This document shows positions 47,867 to 57,193 of a stretch of DNA of 64,000 bases, piece by piece. Made by a program: the position numbers and the translations under genes. Location of the stretch: the NCBI RefSeq assembly GCF_020215645.1, contig NZ_CP084058.1, forward strand, positions 9,114,001-9,178,000. The letters are read 5' to 3'. How positions within the stretch are numbered: position 1 is the stretch's first letter; each line of letters opens with the position of its first letter. This DNA is from Nonomuraea gerenzanensis (GTDB taxonomy: Bacteria; Actinomycetota; Actinomycetes; Streptosporangiales; Streptosporangiaceae). A model generated the notes under the pieces. It made no database searches, had not been told where the DNA came from, and saw nothing but the letters and a program-made list of their open reading frames with translations.

Positions 47867-49087
47867 TCACCTGTCAGAGGCGCGCAGCACCGCCGCCGCG
47901 TTGAAGCCGCCGATCCCCCGCGCCACGACGAGCACCGTGCGCAGCCCGGGCATCGGCCTGGCCTCCGTGACCAGGTCGAGGTCGTGGGCCGGGTCGCCGG
48001 TATTGATCGTGGGCGGCAGCACGCCGTGGTGCAGCGCGAGCGCCGCCCAGGCCACGTCGAGGGCGGCGGCACCGGAGTTCAGCCGCCCGGTCATGGTCTT
48101 GGGGACGGTGACGGGAACCTTCCGCCCGCCGAAGACCTCGCCCAGCGCCTGCGCCTCGGCCCGGTCGCCCTCCGGGGTGCCCGCGCCGTCGGCGAAGACC
48201 GCGTCCACGTCGGCGGGGACGCAGCCGGCCCGCTCCAGCGCCAGGCGCATGGCCCGGGCGAGCTGCACGCCGTCGGCCGGTGGCGCGGCGGGGTGGCGGG
48301 CGTCGTGGGTGGCGGCGGTACCGATGATCTCGGCGTAGACGTTGGCGGCCGGGCGCAGGTGGGCCCGCTGCCATTCCTCGACCACCAGCATCGCGCCGCC
48401 CTCACCGGGCACGAAGCCGTTCGCCTGCCGGCTGAAGGGCCGGTAGGCGAGCGCGGGGTCGGCCTCGCCGCTGAACGAGCCCTGCCCGGCCTGGCAGACC
48501 AGCGCGTACGGCGACAGCGGCGCCTCGGTCCCGCCCACCAGCACCGCCTGGACGCCCCGGCGGATGTGCCGCCCGGCCTGGGCGAGCGCGTCGATCCCGC
48601 CCGCCCCGTCGGACACGATCACCCCGCAGGGCCCCTTGACCCGGTGCCGGATGGAGATCTGGCCACTGCTGGCGGCGTAGAACCAGCCGATCGACTGGTA
48701 CGCGCTGACCGCCCGCGGCCCCGACCGGTAGAGCGCCTCGATCTCCCGCTGGCCGAACGCGTTCCCGCCGGAGGAGCTGGCGGTGACCACCGACAGGTGG
48801 AACGGGAACTCCCCCGTGGGGTCGAGCGCCGCGTCCGCCAGCGCGAACTCGGTCGCGGCCAGCGCCATCCACGACCACCTGTCGGTCTGGACCCGCAGCC
48901 GCGGCTCGATCAGCTCGTCCTCGTCGAAGCCCGTCAGCCGCCCGCCCACCTTCATGGGCAGGGCGGCGGAGTCGGGCAGCGGGCGCAGCCCGGACCGCCC
49001 GGCCAGGCTGTTCTCCCAGTGCTCGGCCGCGCCCAGCCCGGTCGGCGCGAGCACGCCGATGCCGGTGATCGCCATCCTGCGGCTCAC
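47867..49087 (-). CDS. Type II polyketide chain-length factor (KS-beta)
   Basis: This 406-residue ketosynthase-like protein partners KS-alpha to set polyketide chain length. It keeps the thiolase fold (MAITGIGVLAPTG; FVPGEGGAMLVVEE; TMTGRLNSGAAALDVAW) but lacks the catalytic residues. The KS-alpha Cys169 position is Gly161 here (VIVSDGAGGIDALAQ); most chain-length factors have Gln there. The GTG start overlaps the KS-alpha stop by 4 bp (GTGA), which ensures equal amounts of the two heterodimer subunits. It is the last gene of the ACP, aromatase-cupin, KS, CLF operon. Product length cannot be read from sequence alone. Confidence 0.92.
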   Translation of the reverse strand: MSRRMAITGIGVLAPTGLGAAEHWENSLAGRSGLRPLPDSAALPMKVGGRLTGFDEDELIEPRLRVQTDRWSWMALAATEFALADAALDPTGEFPFHLSVVTASSSGGNAFGQREIEALYRSGPRAVSAYQSIGWFYAASSGQISIRHRVKGPCGVIVSDGAGGIDALAQAGRHIRRGVQAVLVGGTEAPLSPYALVCQAGQGSFSGEADPALAYRPFSRQANGFVPGEGGAMLVVEEWQRAHLRPAANVYAEIIGTAATHDARHPAAPPADGVQLARAMRLALERAGCVPADVDAVFADGAGTPEGDRAEAQALGEVFGGRKVPVTVPKTMTGRLNSGAAALDVAWAALALHHGVLPPTINTGDPAHDLDLVTEARPMPGLRTVLVVARGIGGFNAAAVLRASDR

Positions 49088-50345
49088 GCGGCCTCCAGGC
49101 GGGAGAAGATCATCGCCGACTGGAACCCGCCGAACCCGCTGCCCGCCGACAGCGCGTGGTCCACGGTGACTTCCCTGGCGGTGACCGGGATGTAGTCCAG
49201 GTCGCATTCGGGGTCGGGGGTGGTCAGGTTGGCCGTGGGCGGGACCACGCCGCGCTGGATCGCCAGCGCGCACGCCGCCATCTCGATCGAGCCGATGGCC
49301 CCGAGCGAGTGCCCGATGACCGACTTGATGGAGCTGATCGGGACGTGCCGGGCGGCCTCGCCCAGCGCCCGCTTGTAGGCGGCCGTCTCATGCCGGTCGT
49401 TCTGCTTGGTCCCGGAGCCGTGGGCGCTGATGTAGCCGAGGTCGTCCGGCGTGACCCGGGCCCGGTCCATCGCCTCCGTGATCGCCTCGCCCAGCTCGAA
49501 CCCGTCCGGGCGCAGGCCGGTCATGTGGAAGGCGTTGGCGCGCGCGCCGAAGCCGGTGATCTCGCAGTACACCCGCGCACCCCTGGCCAGGGCGTGCTGG
49601 AGCTCCTCCACGATCAGCACGGCCGCGCCCTCGCCGAGCACGAAGCCCTGCCGGTCGGCGTCGAAGGGCCGCGACGCCTGCTCCGGGTCGGCGTTGCGCG
49701 GGCTGGTCGCCCTGATCGCGTCGAAGCAGGCCACGGTGATCGGGGAGATCGGCGCGTCGGAGGCGCCGGCGATGACGACGTCGGCCTCGCCGTCCTGGAT
49801 CAGCGTGTGGGCGTGGCCGACCGCGTCGATGCCGGAGGTGCAGCCGGTCGAGATCACCGCGGCGGGGCCCTGGGCATGGAAGCGGACGGCCAGCTCGGCG
49901 GCCGCGCTGGAGGGCACCAGCGCCTGGTAGAGGAACGGGGCGACGTGGGTCGGGTCGACCACCCAGTCCCTGCCGCCGTTGCTGGCGACGACGTACTCCT
50001 CCTCCAGGCGGATGGTCGAGCCGACGGCCGTGCCGAGCGAGACGCCCGTCCGTTCGGGGTCGGGCGAGCTCAGCCCGCTGTCGGCGTACGCCTCCTGCGC
50101 GCAGGCCAGCGCCATCAGCACGAACCGGTCCAGCCGCCTGACCTCCTGGGGGGTGAGGCCGTGGGCGGCGGGGTCGAAGTCGCACTCGGCGGCGATCTGG
50201 GAGCGGAACGGCCCGGGGTCGAACGTCGTGATCCGCCGGATGGCGGGCTTGCCTCCCGTGATGCGCTGCCAGAACTCCTCACGGTTGCCGCCGCCGGGGG
50301 CGATCACCCCGATCCCGGTGACGACGCTGCGCCGCGGCCCGGCCA

Positions 50346-50346
<1 letters not shown>
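49084..50346 (-). CDS. Type II polyketide ketosynthase (KS-alpha)
   Basis: This 420-residue enzyme condenses malonyl-ACP units into an aromatic polyketide. The catalytic residues are present: Cys169 in ISTGCTSGID, His309 in SAHGSGTKQND and His346 in SVIGHSLGAIG. VLGEGAAVLIVEE and SGFGGFQSAMIF close the fold. It differs from the FabF at the window start in having the polyketide TKQND motif. The ATG at 50346 shares one base with the TGA of the upstream cyclase gene. Together with the CLF and ACP it forms a minimal polyketide synthase; no ketoreductase gene is seen in the window. Confidence 0.94.
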
Positions 50347-51459
<1,113 letters not shown>

Positions 51460-51471
51460 TGTCCCGGCGAG

Positions 51472-51500
51472 CCTCCGGGAGGAGGTCCCCCTCCCGGAGG
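51472..51500 (-). terminator. Stem-loop after the exporter operon
   Basis: The arms CCTCCGGGAGG (51472-51482) and CCTCCCGGAGG (51490-51500) are perfectly complementary over 11 bp with a 7-nt loop. It starts 7 bp past the permease stop. It separates the exporter operon from the ACP operon promoter, which begins at 51459. Confidence 0.65.
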
Positions 51501-51506
51501 TGGGGG

Positions 51507-52817
51507 TCAGGTCGTACCGAGGGCGACCGTCGGGGAGAGCCGGGCCGCCCGCACGGCGGGATAGAGGCCGGCCACGCAGCCGATGACCACCACCGCGGCC
51601 AGCCCGCCGCCGATCGCCCACGGCGGCACCACGGTGGGCAGGCCGTTGGACAGCGCGTAACCGAAGGTGACGAGCGCGCCGAGGACCAGCCCTGCCGCGC
51701 CGCCGAGCCCGGACAGCAGCAGCGACTCGGCCAGGAACTGGGCCCTGATGTGGCCCCTGGTGGCGCCGAGAGCCCGGCGCAGGCCGATCTCCTTGCGCCG
51801 CTCCAGCACCGAGACGACCATCGTGTTGGCCACTCCCACGCCGCCGACCAGCAGCGCGACCGCTCCCAGGCCGAGCAGCAGGTTGGTGAAGGCGCCCGCC
51901 GTGGCCGCGCGGGCGGCCAGCGCGTCCGAGGGGCGGCTGACGGTGACCTCCTCCGGGTACTCCGGGTTCACCGTCCGCGGCAGGACGCTCCTGACCGTCT
52001 CGACGGCCTCGGGGGTGGAGCGTTCGTACAGGGTGGTGGGATGGCCGTCGAAGCCCAGCAGCTCCTTGGCACCGTTCCAGCCGACGAGCGCCGCGCGGTC
52101 GATGCCGGGCGCCAGCGGCACCGGATCCAGCACGCCGAGCACGGTGTACCAGCGCCCGCCCAGCCAGACCTGCCGGCCCGGGGCGGTCACGCCCAGCCGG
52201 CGCGCGGCCAGGTCGCCGAGGATCACGGTGGGGTAGCGCTCGCTGGCCTCGGTGAACCAGGAGCCGGTGCGCACCCGGCCCTGGACGGTGTCCAGCAGGC
52301 CGAGCGTGGCCGCGCGGACGGAGATGCCGCCGGTGCGCTCGTCCGGGATCCGGTCGGTGCGGTAGACGCTCGCCTCCAGGTCGCCGGTGGCCGCCACCGC
52401 GTAGACGTCGTCGATCCTGCCGACCATGGCCACCGACTGCTCGGGCAGCTTGGCGTCGCCGCCCATCAGGGTCTGCCCGGCCTTGACGGTCAGCATGTTG
52501 GTGCCCAGCTCGTCGAGCCTGCGCAGCAGGTCCGCCTGGCTGGAGGAGGAGATGCCGACCACGGCGACCATGGTGGCGATGCCGATCGCGATGCCGAGCG
52601 AGGCGAGCACGACGCGCGTGCGCCGGACCCGCAGGCCGGCCAGCCCGACTCTGAGCAGGTCGCGCGCGCTCAGCCGGGCCGGCCGCACGGTGGCCGCCGG
52701 GCCTTCGCCGGGCCGCGCGGTGGGCGCGCGATCTTCACCGGGCCGCACCGTGGGCGCGCGGTCTTCGCCGGCCCGCACCGTGGGCGCGCCGTCCTCGCCC
52801 GGTCGCGGGCCGTTCAT
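51507..52817 (-). CDS. MacB-type ABC transporter permease with N-terminal repeats
   Basis: This 436-residue permease has four transmembrane helices. One is near the N-terminus (RTRVVLASLGIAIGIATMVAVVGI) and three are at the C-terminus (LLLGLGAVALLVGGVGVANTM onward), with a MacB-like extracytoplasmic domain between. It probably uses ATP to drive efflux with the ATPase and adaptor encoded upstream. The first 45 residues are a tandem 10-residue repeat, PGEDRAPTVR-like, encoded by 30-bp DNA repeats (52683-52805), not seen in usual MacB proteins. The start overlaps the ATPase stop by 4 bp. A role in exporting the polyketide is inferred from location. Confidence 0.87.
   Translation of the reverse strand: MNGPRPGEDGAPTVRAGEDRAPTVRPGEDRAPTARPGEGPAATVRPARLSARDLLRVGLAGLRVRRTRVVLASLGIAIGIATMVAVVGISSSSQADLLRRLDELGTNMLTVKAGQTLMGGDAKLPEQSVAMVGRIDDVYAVAATGDLEASVYRTDRIPDERTGGISVRAATLGLLDTVQGRVRTGSWFTEASERYPTVILGDLAARRLGVTAPGRQVWLGGRWYTVLGVLDPVPLAPGIDRAALVGWNGAKELLGFDGHPTTLYERSTPEAVETVRSVLPRTVNPEYPEEVTVSRPSDALAARAATAGAFTNLLLGLGAVALLVGGVGVANTMVVSVLERRKEIGLRRALGATRGHIRAQFLAESLLLSGLGGAAGLVLGALVTFGYALSNGLPTVVPPWAIGGGLAAVVVIGCVAGLYPAVRAARLSPTVALGTT
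52683..52805 (-). repeat. 30-bp coding repeats in the MacB N-terminus
   Basis: Four adjacent units of about 30 bp encode variants of PGEDRAPTVR in the MacB permease. Because the unit is a multiple of three, gain or loss of copies keeps the reading frame, so the length of this cytosolic tail may vary among strains. Confidence 0.8.
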
Positions 52818-53494
52818 GCGGCGCTCCTGACGTCCGAGACGACACGGCCGTCGCGCATCCCGACCTGCCGGCCCGCCGCGGCGGCGACCTCGTGGTCATG
52901 CGTGATGATGGCGATGGTGGTGCCGTCGGCGTTCAGCGACCGCAGCACGTTCAGCACCTCGGCGCCGGAGGCGGTGTCGAGGTTGCCGGTGGGCTCGTCC
53001 GCGTAAAGGATGGCAGGCTCGCGCACGACGGCCCTGGCCACGGCGACGCGCTGCTGCTCGCCGCCGGACAGCTCGTGCGGGCGGTGCCTCATCCGGGCGC
53101 CCAGCCCGACGCGCTCCAGCGCCTCGGCGGCGCGCCTGCGCCGCTCGGGCAGCGGGACGCCCGAGTACAGCATGCCGTCGGCCACGTTGTCGAGCGCCGG
53201 GACCCCGGCGGCCAGGTGGAACTGCTGGAAGACGAAGCCGAGCAGCGAGGCGCGCAGGCCCGACAGCTCGCGGTCCGGCAGGCGGCCGGCGTCGTGACCG
53301 GCGATGACCACCCGGCCCGAGGTCGGGCGGTCGAGCACGCCCATCATGTGCAGCAGCGTCGACTTGCCCGAGCCGGACGGGCCGACGATGGCGAGCAGCT
53401 CCCCGGGGTGGATGTCCAGGTCGACGCCGCGCAGCGCGGCCACCCCGCCGTCGTAGGTCTTCACCACGTTCTCCAGGCTGACGATGGGCGTCAT
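52814..53494 (-). CDS. MacB/LolD-type ABC transporter ATP-binding protein
   Basis: This 226-residue ATPase powers the adjacent permease. Motifs are complete: Walker A Gly38-Thr46 (GPSGSGKST), Q-loop FVFQQFHLAAG, signature LSGGEQQRVAVARA, Walker B ILYADEPTGNLD and switch ITHDH. The ATG at 53494 overlaps the adaptor stop by 4 bp and the stop overlaps the permease start by 4 bp. The set resembles MacAB-type drug and peptide exporters, not lipoprotein sorting, which Gram-positives lack. Confidence 0.9.
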   Translation of the reverse strand: MTPIVSLENVVKTYDGGVAALRGVDLDIHPGELLAIVGPSGSGKSTLLHMMGVLDRPTSGRVVIAGHDAGRLPDRELSGLRASLLGFVFQQFHLAAGVPALDNVADGMLYSGVPLPERRRRAAEALERVGLGARMRHRPHELSGGEQQRVAVARAVVREPAILYADEPTGNLDTASGAEVLNVLRSLNADGTTIAIITHDHEVAAAAGRQVGMRDGRVVSDVRSAA

Positions 53495-54543
53495 GTCGCC
53501 GGCACTCCCACCCGCATGCCCTCGGTCAGGCCGGCGCCCGACACCTCGACGCGTCCGCCGGCGAAGATCCCGGCCTTGACGGGCACGACCCGCACGGCCG
53601 AGCCCTCGACGACCTCGACGCCGTAACCGCCCTCGCGCAGCGCGAGCAGCGCCTCGACGGGCACCGACAGCACGTCGCGGCGGGTCTCGCTCCGCAGCTC
53701 GACACTGACCGGCGCCTGGTCGAGCGTGCCGGCCTTGGCCGGGTCGTCCAGGGTGACGCGGACCTCCACCGTGGACGCGCCGTCCTCGGCCGGCTTGGCC
53801 ACGGTGCCGACCGCCGCGATCCTGCCGGGCAGCTCCACCGCGCCGGGGAGCTGCACCTGGACGGGGGCGCCCTTCTCGGCCAGGCTCTGGCGGCCCGCGT
53901 CGAGCTGCACGGTCACGACCTTCCCGACACCCGTGACCGTGAGCAGCGTCTGCCCGGGGCGGATCGTCGCCCCGGTGGCCGCGCGCAGCGACTGGACGCG
54001 GACCTCGCCGGGCAGGAACACGGCCTGGGCCTTGGTGACCTCGCCGGTCACCGGCAGGCCGGCGTCCTTCTGCCAGGCGCACACGGCCTCCACGGTGGAC
54101 CAGTCGAAGTGGTCGTCGACCTTGAGGTCGTGGCCGAGCGCCTTGAGGTTGCGCTCCAGGTGGCGCACGTCGGCCCCGTCGGTCACGCCCAGCTCCAGGG
54201 TGCGGTGCATGGGCTTGGGGCCGTACATCAGGGTCACGGGGTCGCGATTCACCTCGTAGAGCTCGCCGCCGCGGCGGACGACCGCGCCCTCCGCGGGCAG
54301 CGCGGTGAGCGTGCCGCCCGCGGAGTTGACCACCGGCTGCTCGGCGCCGTGGCCGAGGACGCCGCTGACGGTCAGGGTGTCCACCATGTCGCCGCGCTGC
54401 ACCGTCGCGGTGGCGGCAGGCAGCGGCGAGGCGCCTCCTCCCGCCACCGCGCCCTCGCCCGGCGCGAGCAGGGCCACCGCGGCGGCCCCGCCGCCGACCA
54501 GCAGCACGGCGGCGGCGGATGCGATGAGGCCGCGCCTGCTCAC
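53491..54543 (-). CDS. Membrane-fusion (HlyD/MacA-like) adaptor with peptidoglycan-binding insert
   Basis: This 350-residue extracytoplasmic adaptor has an N-terminal anchor helix (about 5-27) and a barrel-sandwich domain (about 45-95, GGTLTALPAEGAVVRRGGELYEV). A peptidoglycan-binding-like segment follows (about 120-170, RHLERNLKALGHDLKVDDHFD, then WQKDAGLPVTGEV), and a beta-barrel end. In actinomycetes such adaptors sit with MacB pairs and bind the cell wall. The GTG start at 54543 overlaps the lipoprotein stop by 4 bp. It probably passes substrate from the permease across the wall. Confidence 0.87.
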   Translation of the reverse strand: MSRRGLIASAAAVLLVGGGAAAVALLAPGEGAVAGGGASPLPAATATVQRGDMVDTLTVSGVLGHGAEQPVVNSAGGTLTALPAEGAVVRRGGELYEVNRDPVTLMYGPKPMHRTLELGVTDGADVRHLERNLKALGHDLKVDDHFDWSTVEAVCAWQKDAGLPVTGEVTKAQAVFLPGEVRVQSLRAATGATIRPGQTLLTVTGVGKVVTVQLDAGRQSLAEKGAPVQVQLPGAVELPGRIAAVGTVAKPAEDGASTVEVRVTLDDPAKAGTLDQAPVSVELRSETRRDVLSVPVEALLALREGGYGVEVVEGSAVRVVPVKAGIFAGGRVEVSGAGLTEGMRVGVPAT

Positions 54544-55082
54544 CGCGCGCCGCCTGGACCGCCGCCGGGCAGCTTGCTCTCACAGGCCTTGTTGGCCTTG
54601 ACGTACTGCGGCGAGTCGGTGGCCGTCCGCGAGTCCATCACGATCTCGCCGTTGGCGTCGGCCTTGGGGTCGGGCATGTCGACGCCGTTCTCGCGCATGC
54701 AGACGGCATAGGCGAGGTACTTGTCCATCACGCTCGGGTCGTTGGCGTTGGGCCGGTCGCCCGCGGCCGGCTGGACGTACTGGCGGCAGGCCTCCTGGGC
54801 CTTCTCCAGGGTCTCCTGGCTGACGCCGGTGTCGGCGGCGCTGAGCCGGCCGCTCTCCCGGGGGTCCTCCACCGGCACGCCGTTCTCCTGCATGCAGGTC
54901 ATCCAGCGGGCCAGGCTGTCCTCGGTGCCGCCGGTCGATGACGCCGACGCCGACGCCTGTGCCGACCCTGGCGCCGAGGATGCGGGCTGGGCCGCGGGCT
55001 GCTCCCCCGGCGGGCTGGAACAGGCGGTGAGGGCCAGCACGGCGGCGGCGCAGATAAGGAGCATGGACCAACGTGGTCTCAT
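54540..55082 (-). CDS. Lipoprotein with duplicated CMxENGV motifs, exporter-linked
   Basis: This 180-residue protein has a lipoprotein signal (lipobox LALTACSS) and a Ser/Ala-rich linker. Two copies of a motif follow: WMTCMQENGVPVEDP and YAVCMRENGVDMPDP. Four Cys residues outside the lipobox could form two disulfides. I recall such short CMRENGV lipoproteins next to HlyD-MacB exporters in many actinomycetes, with no known function. The gene opens the exporter operon (lipoprotein, adaptor, ATPase, permease). The oxidase gene ends 78 bp upstream and may be co-transcribed. Confidence 0.82.
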   Translation of the reverse strand: MRPRWSMLLICAAAVLALTACSSPPGEQPAAQPASSAPGSAQASASASSTGGTEDSLARWMTCMQENGVPVEDPRESGRLSAADTGVSQETLEKAQEACRQYVQPAAGDRPNANDPSVMDKYLAYAVCMRENGVDMPDPKADANGEIVMDSRTATDSPQYVKANKACESKLPGGGPGGAR

Positions 55083-55160
55083 CTTCGATCACCTCCGAGC
55101 ACAATCTCGCGGCCGAAGCTGACCGGGCCCTGCCCATTCGCCAGAAAACAACCTGACTCT

Positions 55161-57065
55161 TCAGTGGTGCCCGCCGGGCTCGTGCGGGTGGAGTTTCAGC
55201 ACTTCAGGGGGCATCACCACGTACGGGCGCATCATGTGCATCTCGTGCTCCAGGATGTGGCAGTGGTAGACGTAGCGGCCCACCTGGTCGAACTTGCCGA
55301 GTACGGTGGCCAGCTCGACGCCCTGCGCCCGCACCACGTCCTTCCAGCCCTGTTCGTGGCCTTCGAGCGGCCCCTGGCGGACGAACGTGATCGGCTTGGT
55401 GGTGCCGCGCACGTCGTCGCTCCATCCGGCGCGGTCGTAGACGTCCCTGCTGAGGGTCTGGAAGCGGATCATGTGCACGTGCATCGGGTGCGGCTGTCGG
55501 GTCAGGATCAGGAAGTTCCAGACCTCCCACTGGTCGCGGGGGATGACGAAGTCGCTGCGGTCGGCGTACTCGCCCGCCACGCGCCGGAGGGTCCTGACCT
55601 TGCCGTCGGGGCCCTGGATCTGCACGATCCCGGCGCTGGGGATCGTCACGGTGTCCGGGTCGACCTCGACCATCTCCCACATGCCCAGCTCGTTGGGCTG
55701 GCCGGTGAAGGTCGCGGCGGGCGGGACGACGATCCACCGGTGCCCGTGGGTCTCGGGAACGTCGTCGTGGGTCAGCCGCTGGAACGACGGCGAGATCACG
55801 GCCGGCAGCGTGAACCCGCCGCCGGGCTGCCCGCCCGACACGTTGATCTTCATGATGTCGGGCTCGGGGATGCCGTTGCGCGGGTTCGGCCGGCCGGGGG
55901 TGATGCCCGGGTAGGTGTCGACCAGCTTGAGCGTCCGGCCGGCCAGCGCGGAGAAGTCCACCAGCACGTCGGCCCGCTCGGCGGGCGCGAGCGTGAGCGC
56001 GCCGGTGACCGGCGCGGGCGCGCCGAGCAGGCCCGAGTCCGAGCCGATCACCTTCATGGCTCCTGACAGCGGTTGCCCGTCCTGGTCCAGCAGCATCAGC
56101 CGGTACGTGCGCGCGTTGGAGGCGTTCAGCACCCGGAAGCGGTACCAGCGCGGCTCCACGTCCAGGTACGGCCACACGACCCCGTTGACCAGGTTGTACG
56201 GCCCCAGGAAGAAGCCCGGCGAGGGCGGCTCCACGCGTTCCAGGATGACCTTGTGCAGCAGCCGCCCGTCGGGCTCGCCGTCGGCGCCGAGGTCGAAGTT
56301 GCGGTCGCAGAGCACCAGCGGGATCTCGTGCCTGCCACGCGGCAGCCCGAGCGCCGCCTCCTCCTTGTCCCGGACGAGGTACATGCCGACCAGCCCGGAG
56401 AAGACGGTGAACCTCGTCAGGTGCATGGCGTGGTCGTGGTACCAGAGCGTGGTCGCCGGCTGGTCGTTGGGGTACTCGGAGAGCTGGGCGTCGCCGGGGT
56501 GGACCGCGTTCTCGGCCCAGCCGTCGTTGCCCCCGCCGGTGCGCGAGCCGTGCAGGTGCACCGCCGCCCAGGCGGGTAACGCGCCGACCTCGGGGACCGG
56601 CGCGACGCCGTCGCGGCCGGGGTAGTTCGCCGGTGGCTTGTCCGCCGGCAGCCCCTCGTCGGAGACCTGGACCGCTTCGAGCGGGATGGGCGCGGCCAGC
56701 TGGTTGGCCCAGGTGACCCTGACCCGCTGGCCGCGCATCACCTCGATCGTCGGCCCGGGGAAGGAGCCCTCGTAGGTCCACAGCCGGGTGGGCGGCATCT
56801 CGGAGTGCAGCCGCCGCTCGGCCACCCGCATCCGGATCGTCAGCTCCCACGCCGATCCCCGCTGCACCGGCTTGACGACCGGCGGGATCGGCAACCGGTC
56901 CACGAACTTGTTCAGCACCAGTGCCGGCTCCGCGGGCGGCTCGCCCGCGCGGGTGTGCGCCCGCGCCCAGCCCCATCCGCCCGCTGCCGCTCCGATCGCC
57001 GCGCCGGCGCCGGCGAACGCCTGGCGCCGGGTCGGCCCCTGCCGGAAAACTCCCTTGTCGTCCAC
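55161..57065 (-). CDS. Multicopper oxidase (phenoxazinone synthase/bilirubin oxidase-like), Tat-exported
   Basis: This 634-residue copper enzyme oxidises phenols with reduction of oxygen to water. Copper-binding motifs are all present: AVHLHGS, LWYHDHAMH, HPMHVHMIRF and YHCHILEHEMHMM. The last includes the axial Met of the type 1 site. A twin-arginine-like signal (PTRRQAFAGAG, then a hydrophobic Ala/Gly stretch) is at the N-terminus. The GTG at 57065 is chosen because the shared promoter element ends six bases before it; a GTG at 57074 overlaps that element. Lying in a polyketide cluster, it may couple or oxidise the aromatic product, perhaps a pigment. That use is inference. Confidence 0.9.
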   Translation of the reverse strand: MDDKGVFRQGPTRRQAFAGAGAAIGAAAGGWGWARAHTRAGEPPAEPALVLNKFVDRLPIPPVVKPVQRGSAWELTIRMRVAERRLHSEMPPTRLWTYEGSFPGPTIEVMRGQRVRVTWANQLAAPIPLEAVQVSDEGLPADKPPANYPGRDGVAPVPEVGALPAWAAVHLHGSRTGGGNDGWAENAVHPGDAQLSEYPNDQPATTLWYHDHAMHLTRFTVFSGLVGMYLVRDKEEAALGLPRGRHEIPLVLCDRNFDLGADGEPDGRLLHKVILERVEPPSPGFFLGPYNLVNGVVWPYLDVEPRWYRFRVLNASNARTYRLMLLDQDGQPLSGAMKVIGSDSGLLGAPAPVTGALTLAPAERADVLVDFSALAGRTLKLVDTYPGITPGRPNPRNGIPEPDIMKINVSGGQPGGGFTLPAVISPSFQRLTHDDVPETHGHRWIVVPPAATFTGQPNELGMWEMVEVDPDTVTIPSAGIVQIQGPDGKVRTLRRVAGEYADRSDFVIPRDQWEVWNFLILTRQPHPMHVHMIRFQTLSRDVYDRAGWSDDVRGTTKPITFVRQGPLEGHEQGWKDVVRAQGVELATVLGKFDQVGRYVYHCHILEHEMHMMRPYVVMPPEVLKLHPHEPGGHH

Positions 57066-57071
57066 GGCCGC

Positions 57072-57118
57072 CACGCTAGGCACCCCCTGTTGCACAGGTC
57101 TTCCACCACGGTGATGAG
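57072..57118 (-). promoter_or_regulatory. Shared cluster promoter element, copy 2 (multicopper oxidase)
   Basis: On the plus strand it reads CACGCTAGG (57072-57080), a 17-bp spacer, then GTCTTCCACCACGGTGATGA (57098-57117). It matches copy 1 at all nine bases of the first block and 18 of 20 in the second. On the minus strand TAGCGT is seven bases from the GTG start codon, as in copy 1. Confidence 0.72.
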
Positions 57119-57193
57119 AAGAGCCCTCATCCTTCGGACGAGACCTCATCGAATCGGTCGTGGCTGAATGCCACCTGACCGCAGGCAGACCGT

